Source of the DNA: Chitinimonas prasina
Lineage (GTDB): Bacteria; Pseudomonadota; Gammaproteobacteria; Burkholderiales; Chitinimonadaceae
Assembly: GCF_030160395.1 (NCBI RefSeq)
Contig: NZ_BSOG01000003.1
Span: forward strand, 310,001 to 374,000
Direction of reading: 5' to 3'
DNA: 64,000 nt
The notes under the pieces are model-generated. The model searched no databases. It saw nothing but the letters and a program-made list of their open reading frames with translations, and was not told the DNA's origin. Below, piece by piece: positions 8,749 to 16,527 of the stretch (position 1 is its first letter; each line of letters opens with the position of its first letter). Both the position numbers and the translations under genes were made by a program.

Positions 8749-9629
8749 GGGTTCTTGGGCTGCAGGTAGCGGAAGTTGAGCCAGGCCAGCAGCATGCAGA
8801 CGACCGACATGACCAGGCTGGCGGCCAGCGCACGACCGAAGTTGAGCGACTTGATACCGAATTCATAGGCGTAGTAGAGCGCCGTGTAGGTGGACTGGAA
8901 TGGTCCACCCTGGGTCATGATCTGCACTTCCTCAAAGGCTTTGACGGCGGCCAGCATGGACATGATGGAGCAGAGCAGGATGGTGGGCAGCAGCAGGGGC
9001 ACGGTGATGCGCCAGAACTTCTGCCAGGCATTGGCGCCGTCCAGAGTGGCGGCCTCGTAGACATCGGCCGAGATGGCTTGCAGGCCGGCCAGGTAGAGCA
9101 CCATATACCAGCCCAGGCCGCGCCAGATGGTGACGAACATGACGGCAAACAGGGCGATGCGGTCGTCGGTGAGAAAGCCTATGGGCTCGTTGATCAGGTG
9201 CAGCCAGCGCAGGATGGCATTGAGGGCGCCATCGTCGTTGTACATGAAGTTCCAGATGATGCCGATGACCGACACGGTGGTGACCACCGGCAGGTAATAG
9301 GCGGCGCGGAAGAACTTGATGCCCGGCAAGTTGTTGTTGACCAGGACCGCCAGCAGGATGGCCAGTACTTGGATGACCGGTACCACAATGAGGTAGAGGG
9401 CGGAATTCTTCAGCGAGCCGATGAACAGTTCGTCGTCGAACAGTTCGCGGAAATTCTCCAGCCCCACCCATACCGGTGCGTCGATCAGGTTGTATTGGGT
9501 GAATGCGATATAGGAGCCGAAGCCGACGGGCCAGAAGGCAAAGGCCAGGAGCAGGACCATGGCCGGGGTCAGGAACAGATAGGCCGTCAGGGTGGCTTTG
9601 CGGGAGTGGGCCACGATAGATGTCTCCAT
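8745..9629 (-). CDS. sugar ABC transporter permease (MalF type)
   Basis: 294 residues with six predicted membrane helices (first at about 14-36, TAYLFLTPAMVLLLAFAFWP). The EAA loop reads EAATLDGANAWQKFWRITVP near residue 190. It is the first permease after the binding protein gene, and its stop overlaps the next permease start by 4 bases. The 138-bp gap to the binding protein upstream holds no strong terminator. Confidence 0.93.
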   Translation of the reverse strand: METSIVAHSRKATLTAYLFLTPAMVLLLAFAFWPVGFGSYIAFTQYNLIDAPVWVGLENFRELFDDELFIGSLKNSALYLIVVPVIQVLAILLAVLVNNNLPGIKFFRAAYYLPVVTTVSVIGIIWNFMYNDDGALNAILRWLHLINEPIGFLTDDRIALFAVMFVTIWRGLGWYMVLYLAGLQAISADVYEAATLDGANAWQKFWRITVPLLLPTILLCSIMSMLAAVKAFEEVQIMTQGGPFQSTYTALYYAYEFGIKSLNFGRALAASLVMSVVCMLLAWLNFRYLQPKNP

Positions 9630-9767
9630 GCCGGTGTACGGCAGCTGCGTGTCAGGGCGATACCGGCCACGCCGGGATCAGCCAGGTCGCCTTGCCCGGT
9701 ATGGGCGTGCGGCACCCGCTACGTCGGCCCCAGGGCGGGCGTAGCGGGTCAAGGCCTTGTATCGGTA

Positions 9768-11033
9768 TCAGGACTTGCCGAGTTTCTTGTTCCAGAAAGC
9801 GACGGCTTCATCCAGTGCCTGCTTGGTGTCCTTGCGGCCGGTGACGGCTTGCTCGACGGCGGCGGACAGGCGGGTGGACAGCAGCTCGGCATCCTTGACA
9901 CCGCCCAGGTAGATGGTGCGTGTCTGTTCCAGGTTCTTGGCGGCGGCCACCACGGCTTTTTCCACCGCGCCGGCGTTGGTCGGGTAGGTCTGGAAGTGGG
10001 CGTCCTGTGCGGCGCGCTTGGAAGTGGGCAGGGTACCGGCAAAGCGCGAGAAGGCCAGCTGGTTCTCGGCATTGGTCAGGTAGTTGCCGAACTTGCCTAT
10101 CTCCGGCAGCAGCTTGGCATCGACATTGCGCGGCACCACAAAGGTGAACTGCCAGCCGCCCGAGGCGATGCCGGTGGGGCTGAGCTGCAGGCCGGCCACA
10201 TCGGTGACCTTGTAGATGCCGGGGGCGTCGTCGCGTACCCGGGTCATGGCGGCGGGCACCGATACCAGCATGGCCAGCCGGCCGCTGTTATAGGCGGCCA
10301 TCGAGACCTGGAAGTTGTCCTGGGCAAACAGATTGTCCTTGAGCAGGGCACCGGCCTTGTAGGCGTCGGCCAGCTTGTTCACCAGGGCGACGTGGGCGGG
10401 CGAGTTGAATACGGCGCGGCCATCCTTCAATACCTCCAGGCCTTCCTGCGCCATCAGGCCTTCCAGCTTGGTGGGACCCAGGGTGGGGGCAAAGCCGGCG
10501 ACACCGGTCTTGGCCTTGATGATCTTGGCGTAGTTGAGCTGTTCGGTCAGGCTGCCGGGGGCCTTTTTCGGGTCCAGGCCGGCTTTTTTGAACAGCTCGG
10601 TGTTGTAGGCAATGACATTGGCGCCGTTATAGAAGGGGAAGGCGTACAGCTTGCCATCGAAGGTGACGTCCTTGAGGGCGCCGCCGACATACTGGCTCTT
10701 GTCCACCAGGGGGTCGACCGACTGTATCAGCCCCTTCTGCTTGTATTCATAGGCCCAGGGTACGTCCATATTGGCCATGGCGGGGGGCTTGCCCGAGGCA
10801 ATGGCCGCGGTGAACTTGGTGCGTATCACGTCCCAGGGGTAATCCACCCAGACCACTTCGACATGGGCGTTGGACGCGTTGTAGCGGCTGACCACATCCT
10901 TGAAGTAGGGGGCGAACTTGGGTGCCAGGCTCTGTGTCCAGAACTCCAGGCGCTGCTTGGCTGCCTGTGCCTGGCCGCAGAGGGCAAGGCCTGCCAGCAG
11001 CAGGGCTGTCTTGGCGATACGGTTGGTCTTCAT
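9768..11033 (-). CDS. periplasmic sugar-binding protein of the GlcNAc/chitooligosaccharide ABC transporter
   Basis: 421 residues with a signal peptide (MKTNRIAKTALLLAGLALCGQAQA). It is a family 1 extracellular solute-binding protein: LEFWTQSLAPKFAPYFKDVV at the N-terminus, GKPPAMANMDVPWAYEYKQKG near residue 95, and an AFPFYNGANVIAYNTELFKKAG segment. It precedes the two permease genes and follows the nagAB block, which points to an amino sugar or its oligomer as ligand. The 179-bp gap upstream could allow processing or extra expression of the binding protein. Confidence 0.92.
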   Translation of the reverse strand: MKTNRIAKTALLLAGLALCGQAQAAKQRLEFWTQSLAPKFAPYFKDVVSRYNASNAHVEVVWVDYPWDVIRTKFTAAIASGKPPAMANMDVPWAYEYKQKGLIQSVDPLVDKSQYVGGALKDVTFDGKLYAFPFYNGANVIAYNTELFKKAGLDPKKAPGSLTEQLNYAKIIKAKTGVAGFAPTLGPTKLEGLMAQEGLEVLKDGRAVFNSPAHVALVNKLADAYKAGALLKDNLFAQDNFQVSMAAYNSGRLAMLVSVPAAMTRVRDDAPGIYKVTDVAGLQLSPTGIASGGWQFTFVVPRNVDAKLLPEIGKFGNYLTNAENQLAFSRFAGTLPTSKRAAQDAHFQTYPTNAGAVEKAVVAAAKNLEQTRTIYLGGVKDAELLSTRLSAAVEQAVTGRKDTKQALDEAVAFWNKKLGKS

Positions 11034-11212
11034 GGTGCATACACCCCATCAGTCTGTTGTCGTCTAGCAGGCGTGCGCGTTGGCGCGCCCTCCAATCCTG
11101 CACCGGGCTCTTGGGCGCGGTGTCGTCTCTTCCCTGGCCTGGGGCCAGGGTGGGTCAATTGCTTGACCTGCCGTGCGGTGGCCCACGGCGTGGCCAGTGC
11201 TGGCCCGGCGGG

Positions 11213-12235
11213 CTAGCGGGTCAAGGTCACTTTGTTCAGGTGCCGCGGTTGATCGGGGTCGTAGCCACGGGCACGGGCCAGGGCCTCCACCATGGGGTAG
11301 AAGGCGGTGACGGCCGCAATGGGGTCGAGTTCCGGTACCGGGCCCAGCGGCAGGGTCAGTTCGCGCTCGGCCACATCGGTCGGGGCCGCCAGCAGCACCT
11401 TGGCGCCACGGGCGCGCATTTCTTCTGCCAGCTTGATCAGACCCGCCTGCGCCGGGCCGCGCGGTGCGAAGATCAGCAGGGGGTAGCCTTCGTCTATCAG
11501 TGCCATGGGGCCATGCTTGATCTCGGCGCCCGAGAATGCCTCGGCCTGGATGGCTGCGGTTTCCTTGCATTTGAGGGCAGCCTCCAGGGCAACTGGCAGG
11601 GTCAGGCCTCGGCCCACCACCATGATGCGCTCGGCTTGCTGCAATACCTCCACGCCATGGGACCAGTCCACTTCCTGCGCCTTGGCCAGGTTATCGGGCA
11701 GGGCGGCCAGGCCGTTGAGCAATTGGGCGTCATCGGCCCAGTGGGCAACCAGGCGGGCGCCAGCGGCCAGGCTGGCGATATAGCTCTTGGTGGCGGCCAC
11801 GGCGTATTCGGGGCCGGCTTCCAGCGGCAGCGTCCATTCGGCGGCTTCGGCCAGCGGCGAGGCGGCATCATTGACCAGGGCTATGGTTTGGGCGCGGCCC
11901 TGGCGGAAGCGCTTGATCGGCTCGACCACGTCGGGGCTGCGGCCAGACTGCGAGACGGCGACGGCGACCGTGCCTGCCACATCCAGCGGGGCATCGTAGA
12001 GGGTGACCAGCGACATGGGCAGCGAGACGGACAGGCGGCCCAGCCGCAGCATGGTGAGATAGGCCAAATAGGCCGAGGCATGGTCGGAACTGCCCCGTGC
12101 CACGGTGACCAGCGCGTGCGGGTCGGTATGGCGCAGGCGCGCACCCAGTTCGGCGTAGCGGGCATCCTGTTTGTCTGCCTGGCGGGCGATGGCAGCTGCG
12201 CCTTCGCGCATCTCTTTCCACATGCAAGTAGTCAC
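11213..12235 (-). CDS. nagB-II: SIS-domain glucosamine-6-phosphate deaminase (NagB-II type)
   Basis: 340 residues with two SIS domains (VTVARGSSDHASAYLAYL near 42 and RIMVVGRGLTLPVALEAALK near 200), like the isomerase half of GlmS without the amidotransferase half. KCKETAAIQAEAFSGAEIKHGP carries the conserved active-site glutamates. The C-terminus LNKVTLTR matches the conserved tail. It converts GlcN-6-P to fructose-6-P and ammonia, replacing the unrelated NagB. The start is a GTG directly after the nagA stop; GGAG six bases upstream supports it over the ATG four codons later. Confidence 0.9.
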   Translation of the reverse strand: MTTCMWKEMREGAAAIARQADKQDARYAELGARLRHTDPHALVTVARGSSDHASAYLAYLTMLRLGRLSVSLPMSLVTLYDAPLDVAGTVAVAVSQSGRSPDVVEPIKRFRQGRAQTIALVNDAASPLAEAAEWTLPLEAGPEYAVAATKSYIASLAAGARLVAHWADDAQLLNGLAALPDNLAKAQEVDWSHGVEVLQQAERIMVVGRGLTLPVALEAALKCKETAAIQAEAFSGAEIKHGPMALIDEGYPLLIFAPRGPAQAGLIKLAEEMRARGAKVLLAAPTDVAERELTLPLGPVPELDPIAAVTAFYPMVEALARARGYDPDQPRHLNKVTLTR

Positions 12236-13348
12236 TTACTTCTCCGACGTCAGATTTACCGGCTCGCCTTCGACATAGACGGCCTTCAGTTTCAGGTTGC
12301 GATCAAGCACCACGATGTCGGCGTAAGCGCCGGGCTTGAGCTGGCCGCGATCATCGAGGCCCAGCAGCTCGGCCTGGTAGGTGGATAGCCGGCGGGCGGC
12401 GTCGTCCAGGTCCAGGCCCAGGCTCACCAGGTTGCGCAGGGCTTCGTCCAGCGTCAGGGTGGAGCCGGCCAGCGTGCCATCGGGCAGGCGCACGCCGCCC
12501 ATGCACTTGGTGACGGTATGACGCCCCAGCTTGTAGTTGCCGTCGGGCATACCGGCGGCGGCGGTCGAGTCGGTGACGCAATAGAGCTTGGGTATGGCGC
12601 GCAGTGCTGCCTTGATGGCGCCAGGGTGCACATGCAACAGGTCGGGTATCAGCTCGGCGTACTCGGCGTGGGCCAGTGCTGCGCCCACCATGCCGGGCTC
12701 GCGGTGATGCAGGCCGGTCATGGCGTTGAACAGGTGGGTGAAGCTCGACGCCCCATGCTTGAGGGCTTCCACGCCATCCTCGTAGCTACCCAGGGTGTGG
12801 CCCAACTGTACCCGTATGCCGCGTGACACCAGTTCGCTGATCAAGGCCATATGGCCCTGCACCTCGGGCGCCAGGGTCAGTACCCGCAACGGGGCGAGAT
12901 TGTTGAAGCTGCTGATCTCGTTGAGTACCCCGTCGCGGGCGAAGTTGGGCTGGGCGCCGAGCTTGCCGGGGTTGATATAAGGGCCTTCCAGATGCACGCC
13001 CAGTACCCGGGCACCACCGCTGGTGCGCTGCGCCACCACGGTGGCCACGCCGCTGAGCGCATGTTCTATCTCGCGCTTGGGTGCCGTCATGGTGGTGGCC
13101 AGCAGGCTGGTGGTGCCGTGCCGGGCATGTATGCGGGTGATCACCGACAGGGCATCGCCCCCCTCCATGACATCACGACCGCCGCCACCATGGACATGCA
13201 GGTCGATAAAGCCAGGCAGGATGATGTCGTCGGCGTTGCCGGCGGGATCGCGTGCCTGGCCCTGCAATGCGGTGATATGCGTGTCGAAGCGCAGTTCGCC
13301 GTGTTGCCAGCCATCGGGAGTGAGGATATTGCCGTGCAGGTTTTGCAT
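12236..13348 (-). CDS. nagA: N-acetylglucosamine-6-phosphate deacetylase
   Basis: 370 residues of the amidohydrolase fold. The metal motif DLHVHGGGGRDVM is near residue 50, the ligand glutamate is in GVHLEGPYI near 120, histidines are in QLGHT and FTHLFNAM, and the catalytic Asp is in CVTDSTAAAG near 260. It yields GlcN-6-P and acetate. It abuts nagB-II with no gap and is 16 bases from nagR. Confidence 0.96.
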   Translation of the reverse strand: MQNLHGNILTPDGWQHGELRFDTHITALQGQARDPAGNADDIILPGFIDLHVHGGGGRDVMEGGDALSVITRIHARHGTTSLLATTMTAPKREIEHALSGVATVVAQRTSGGARVLGVHLEGPYINPGKLGAQPNFARDGVLNEISSFNNLAPLRVLTLAPEVQGHMALISELVSRGIRVQLGHTLGSYEDGVEALKHGASSFTHLFNAMTGLHHREPGMVGAALAHAEYAELIPDLLHVHPGAIKAALRAIPKLYCVTDSTAAAGMPDGNYKLGRHTVTKCMGGVRLPDGTLAGSTLTLDEALRNLVSLGLDLDDAARRLSTYQAELLGLDDRGQLKPGAYADIVVLDRNLKLKAVYVEGEPVNLTSEK

Positions 13349-13364
13349 CGTTCAGGTTCTTTGC

Positions 13365-14111
13365 TCAGCGGCGGAGTTCGGCGATGAAGTCGTAGTAGTC
13401 ATTGCGGCAATAGGAGTAGGTCAGCTCCACCGGCAGGCCGCTGTCGAGATAGCCTATTCGGGTAATCATCAGCATGGCTGTGCCCGAGGGTATGCCTGCC
13501 AGCTGGGCAATCTCGTCGGTGGCATTGACGGCCTTAATGTGCTGCAGGGCGCGGGTGACCGAGCTGCCGTGGCTGTCGAGATAGGCATACAGCGAGTCGG
13601 CCACCACGGTGGGGTCGGCCAGGTAACGGCTGGGTAGGGTGGAGGTTTCCACCGCCATGACCGTGTCGTCGGCCATGCGCAGGCGTTTGAGCCGGGCCAC
13701 GTTGGCTGCCGGCGACAGTCCCAAGCGCAGGACTTCCTCCTGGCTGGCGATACCCGTCTCGCGGCTAAGCCAGCGCGACGAGGGGGCAAAGCCACGGCTG
13801 CGGATTTCTTCAGAAAAGCTGGTGAGCCGCGACAGTGGCTGCACCAGGCGGGGGGCGATATAGGTGCCCGAGCCCTGGCGCCTGACGATCAGGCCTTGCT
13901 CGAACAGCATGTCCATGGCCTTGCGGGCGGTGACGCGCGAGATGTCCAGCATGTCGCACAGCACGCGCTCGGAGGGCAGGGCCTCGTCGGCTTGCCAGAG
14001 GCCCGTGGAGATGGCGCTGGAGAGTTTGTTGGCAACCTGGAGATAAAGCGGGGTGCTGCTGTCTGCATCTGGCTTGAGTGCCAGAAGGGCGGCTTCGCGG
14101 GCCTTGTCCAT
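13365..14111 (-). CDS. nagR: GntR/UTRA transcriptional regulator of amino sugar use (NagR/NagQ/DasR-like)
   Basis: 248 residues. The winged-helix GntR head is at about 20-85 (LPSERVLCDMLDISRVTARK, GLIVRRQGSGTYIAPR). A UTRA ligand domain follows (about 95-245). The family senses GlcN-6-P or GlcNAc-6-P and represses nag genes. Its ATG follows the nagK stop directly (TAAATG). The palindrome ACTGGTATCAAACCAGT upstream of nagK resembles operators of the DasR/YvoA branch, so autoregulation of this operon is likely. Confidence 0.88.
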   Translation of the reverse strand: MDKAREAALLALKPDADSSTPLYLQVANKLSSAISTGLWQADEALPSERVLCDMLDISRVTARKAMDMLFEQGLIVRRQGSGTYIAPRLVQPLSRLTSFSEEIRSRGFAPSSRWLSRETGIASQEEVLRLGLSPAANVARLKRLRMADDTVMAVETSTLPSRYLADPTVVADSLYAYLDSHGSSVTRALQHIKAVNATDEIAQLAGIPSGTAMLMITRIGYLDSGLPVELTYSYCRNDYYDFIAELRR

Positions 14112-14987
14112 TTATGTATTTCCCCTAATCAGATGCAGCGCGCCAGTGGCGGAGTCGCCCAAAGGCTGGCGCGCACGGTGGACCAGTTCTGCTGGTAGCC
14201 AGGGTTGCAATGCCGCAGCAAGACCACCACAGAACGCCAGTGGCAGATGAGACTCGGGATCCAGCGCTAGCGCTATCGCCGCAATTTCTTCACCAGCCTG
14301 GCGCAAGATGGTAGCAGCGGCGCCGTCGTTCGTGGCGTGGCTTAGTACCAGCGGCGTAAGTTGTGCGTAATTGGTCTGGCGAGCCTGCGCCAGCCAGTCA
14401 TAGGCACTGTCTACCGAGCCGCCAAGATGTTGTATTACTGCCTCAGCCAGTGGTCCGCGAGACAGTCGCCCATCCAATGCCTTCTGCGCCAGCTGGGTGG
14501 CCCTCATGCCTATCCAGGCACCGCTGCCTTCGTCGCCGCAGGGAAAACCCCAGCCCGATACGGTGCGCTTGCGCGGGCCGGATGGGCTGTCGCCGAACCA
14601 GGCCTCGCCTATGGTGCCGGTGCCGATGGCAACGATGACGCCAGGCTGGCCGCCATGCGCGCCCAGCAGGGTGGTGAAGCCATCGTTGTCCAGCTTGATG
14701 GCATGGAGTGCCGGCGCGGCTGCCAGGAATGCCGCGGCCCAGCTGGCGTTATGTACGCCTGCCAGGCCCAGGCCCATGGCGCAGCGGGCGGCGTCGAAAG
14801 GCTGGCCCAGGCTGGCGAACGCATGGTCGCAGGCGGCCTGTATGGCTTGCCACGCTGGCGCGATGCCCAGTGCCAGGCCTGATGGCCCGGCGCTGCCCCG
14901 TGCCAGCTCGCGGCCGTCGCGATCCGCCACCAGCACCCTGGTGCCTGTGCCGCCGCCATCGACGCCGATCAAGAATTCAAGAGACAT
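14112..14987 (-). CDS. BadF/BadG-type N-acetylglucosamine (or glucosamine) kinase
   Basis: 291 residues of the ASKHA ATPase fold. Phosphate 1 motif IGVDGGGTGTRVLVADRDG is at the N-terminus; VIVAIGTGTIGEAW near 130 and GWGFPCGDEGSGAWIGMRA near 158 are typical of the GspK/human NAGK group rather than ROK kinases. It phosphorylates free GlcNAc (or GlcN) made by the hexosaminidase, fitting an ABC rather than PTS route. First gene of the nag operon, next to the promoter. Whether GlcNAc or GlcN is the better substrate cannot be read from sequence. Confidence 0.88.
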   Translation of the reverse strand: MSLEFLIGVDGGGTGTRVLVADRDGRELARGSAGPSGLALGIAPAWQAIQAACDHAFASLGQPFDAARCAMGLGLAGVHNASWAAAFLAAAPALHAIKLDNDGFTTLLGAHGGQPGVIVAIGTGTIGEAWFGDSPSGPRKRTVSGWGFPCGDEGSGAWIGMRATQLAQKALDGRLSRGPLAEAVIQHLGGSVDSAYDWLAQARQTNYAQLTPLVLSHATNDGAAATILRQAGEEIAAIALALDPESHLPLAFCGGLAAALQPWLPAELVHRARQPLGDSATGALHLIRGNT

Positions 14988-15028
14988 CCATTAACTCCGC
15001 GTGACCGATAGATACCGGTCTTATTGTG

Positions 15029-15088
15029 ACTGGTTTGATACCAGTTGAATACAATACCGATTCAATACCACTGGCGTGGTGCTGTCAA
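15029..15088 (-). promoter_or_regulatory. promoter and NagR-type operators of the nagK operon
   Basis: On the minus strand: -35 TTGACA (15088-15083), 17-base spacer, -10 TTGAAT (15065-15060). The -10 sits inside TGGTATTGAATCGGT (15070-15056), identical to the copy upstream of the ABC ATPase gene. A palindrome ACTGGTATCAAACCAGT (15045-15029) just downstream has 6-bp half sites and resembles published DasR/YvoA-type operators. A repressor here would block RNA polymerase. Confidence 0.72.
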
Positions 15089-15244
15089 CGACTTTGTGCG
15101 GCAAGTCCCGATTTTGCGGGCTATGTGTGGCGTGGCAGCGCCTGAGCCAGCGGCTGGCTGGTATCAGATTTCTTGCCATGCCGTGTCAACCGCCTTGCTG
15201 GGGTCTGCGTTAAGGCGGGTGACGTGTCATACCGTCGTAATAAA

Positions 15245-15353
15245 AGCGGCTAACAAAACCCTTCTGGCGTTGTTGTGCGAGCTTGCCGTACCCACGTACT
15301 GCCTGCGCCCGCACGCCTAGCCAGAACCGCTGCGCTGGGTTTTGTTAGCCGCT
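15245..15353. repeat. REP-like palindromic element with 17-bp perfect arms
   Basis: Perfect 17-bp inverted arms (15245-15261 and 15337-15353) enclose shorter inner complementary pieces (TTCTGGC against GCCAGAA). The inner 15-mer CGCCTAGCCAGAACC (15314-15328) recurs at 53902-53916. A degenerate GCTAACAGAG...GGGTTTCGTTA copy lies at 15726-15756. It looks like a dispersed non-coding hairpin family, placed directly upstream of the Lys-rich secreted protein. Confidence 0.7.
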
Positions 15354-15399
15354 CCAATTCCAAGCTGTATCCACTCCTCCTCCAATTAAAGGAAACACC

Positions 15400-15663
15400 A
15401 TGAAACTGATCGCTGCTCTGATCGCCGGCCTGTTCGCTACCGCTGCCTTCGCTACCGAAGTTGCCAAGACCGAAGCCCCTAAGGCTGATGCCGCCAAGGC
15501 CGAAGTGAAGAAGGACGAGAAGAAGGTTGAAGCCAAGGCCGAAGCCAAGAAGGAAGAGAAGAAGGTTGAAGTGAAGGCCGAAGCCAAGAAGGAAGAGAAG
15601 AAGGTTGAAGTAAAGGCTGAAGCCAAGAAGGAAGAAGCCAAGAAGGAAGAGAAGAAGTCCTAA
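15400..15663 (+). CDS. small secreted Lys/Glu/Ala-rich repeat protein
   Basis: 87 residues with an AAAGGA site and a clear signal peptide (MKLIAALIAGLFATAAFA). The mature chain is almost only Lys, Glu, Ala and Val, in imperfect 11-residue repeats such as KVEAKAEAKKEEK and KVEVKAEAKKEEK. This composition predicts a single long, charged helix and resembles alanine/lysine-rich low-complexity envelope proteins. Four repeat units are nearly identical in DNA, so copy number may vary between strains. A strong terminator follows. I do not recognise a named family. Confidence 0.75.
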   Translation: MKLIAALIAGLFATAAFATEVAKTEAPKADAAKAEVKKDEKKVEAKAEAKKEEKKVEVKAEAKKEEKKVEVKAEAKKEEAKKEEKKS

Positions 15664-15687
15664 TCGGGACGGCTTCGGCCTGAATGG

Positions 15688-15715
15688 AAAAAGGCGGCGC
15701 GAGCCGCCTTTTTTG
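15688..15715 (+). terminator. rho-independent terminator of the Lys-rich protein gene
   Basis: Stem GGCGGC/GCCGCC with a four-base loop, flanked by five A on the left and seven T on the right. It begins about 25 bases after the stop codon and can act in both directions. Confidence 0.9.
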
Positions 15716-15818
15716 CTTTTTGGTGCTGCTAACAGAGCTACGTCACTGGGTTTCGTTACTGCACATGGGGTGATGCGCTGCAGAGGGGGCCGGGGTGGCG
15801 GCATTCTCCAGCGCTGGT

Positions 15819-15842
15819 GAAAAAATCGTGAACAGGCTCTTA
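15819..15842. repeat. single arm of the GAGCCTGTT inverted-repeat family
   Basis: GAAAAAATCGTGAACAGGCTCTTA, split here as GAAAAAATCGTG then AACAGGCTCTTA, matches one arm of the perfect inverted repeat at 63811-63867 with a one-base change. Related pieces lie at 30592-30608 and 61529-61540. Here only one arm is present. Confidence 0.6.
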
Positions 15843-15879
15843 GTGTTTAAAATAGCGGGATTTTCCCGCCGTAAGGCTT

Positions 15880-16416
15880 GTGTGCACCGTGTCCGACCCC
15901 ATCTGGAAACCGAATACCACTGTGGCTGTGCTGGTCGAGCAGGCGGGGCGCTATCTGCTGGTCGAGGAACTGACTGAGCACGGTCGCCGCTATAACCAGC
16001 CGGCGGGACACCTCGATGATGATGAATCCTTGCTTGCGGCGGCCATACGCGAGGCGCGCGAGGAAACCGCTTACCAAGTGTGCCCCACGGCTCTGGTGGG
16101 CATCTATCAGTGGTCACCGCCCGGCAAGCCTGGGCTGACCTATCTGCGCTTTGCCTACGCCGCCGACCTGGCGCCTGGCCAGGTTGCCGGGGCGGGGGTC
16201 TGCAGCCATCGCTTTGCGGCCGAGGCGAGGCCCGGCGACGTGGTGGCAGTGCTGGACGACGGTATCGTCCGTGCCGTATGGCTGAGCTATGAGGAAGTCC
16301 TCGCCTGCCAGGCGCAGCATCGCAGCCCACTGGTGTTGCAATGCATAGAGGATTACCGCGCGGGACGGCGCTATCCGCTGGACTTGATACGCCACTACGA
16401 CAAAGACGCTGCTTGA
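15880..16416 (+). CDS. nudJ: NUDIX hydrolase, NudJ-like phosphatase
   Basis: 178 residues. The Nudix box runs GHLDDDESLLAAAIREAREET (G-x5-E-x7-REAREE), preceded by YNQPAG as in NudJ. E. coli NudJ dephosphorylates thiamine pyrophosphates and nucleoside di/triphosphates. In enterobacteria nudJ sits directly upstream of mnmA, and the same order is seen here, which supports the name. Start is uncertain: GTG at 15880 has AAGG only three bases before it, while GTG at 15889 (VSDPIWKPN) fits homolog length better. Confidence 0.88.
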   Translation: MCTVSDPIWKPNTTVAVLVEQAGRYLLVEELTEHGRRYNQPAGHLDDDESLLAAAIREAREETAYQVCPTALVGIYQWSPPGKPGLTYLRFAYAADLAPGQVAGAGVCSHRFAAEARPGDVVAVLDDGIVRAVWLSYEEVLACQAQHRSPLVLQCIEDYRAGRRYPLDLIRHYDKDAA

Positions 16417-16527
16417 GCGGCAAGTACGGCGCAGGATGAAGTGCTAATTTGGGGAGTGTGTTCCCCTGCCTCAAGCAGGAAGGACATATCCCGATAACGC
16501 GGCCTAGGCCGCAGAAGAGTATTGCTT

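Noticed and set aside
8721-11216. 831-codon open frame on the plus strand
   Set aside because: It lies opposite the two permease genes and the binding protein gene, has Gly/His/Gln-rich composition with no family pattern, and no ribosome site. High GC explains such antisense frames.
15250-15804. Reverse ORF rich in Leu/Phe over the Lys-rich gene
   Set aside because: Antisense of AAG/GAA repeats gives Leu/Phe codons; no ribosome site. The plus-strand frame has a signal peptide, ribosome site and terminator.
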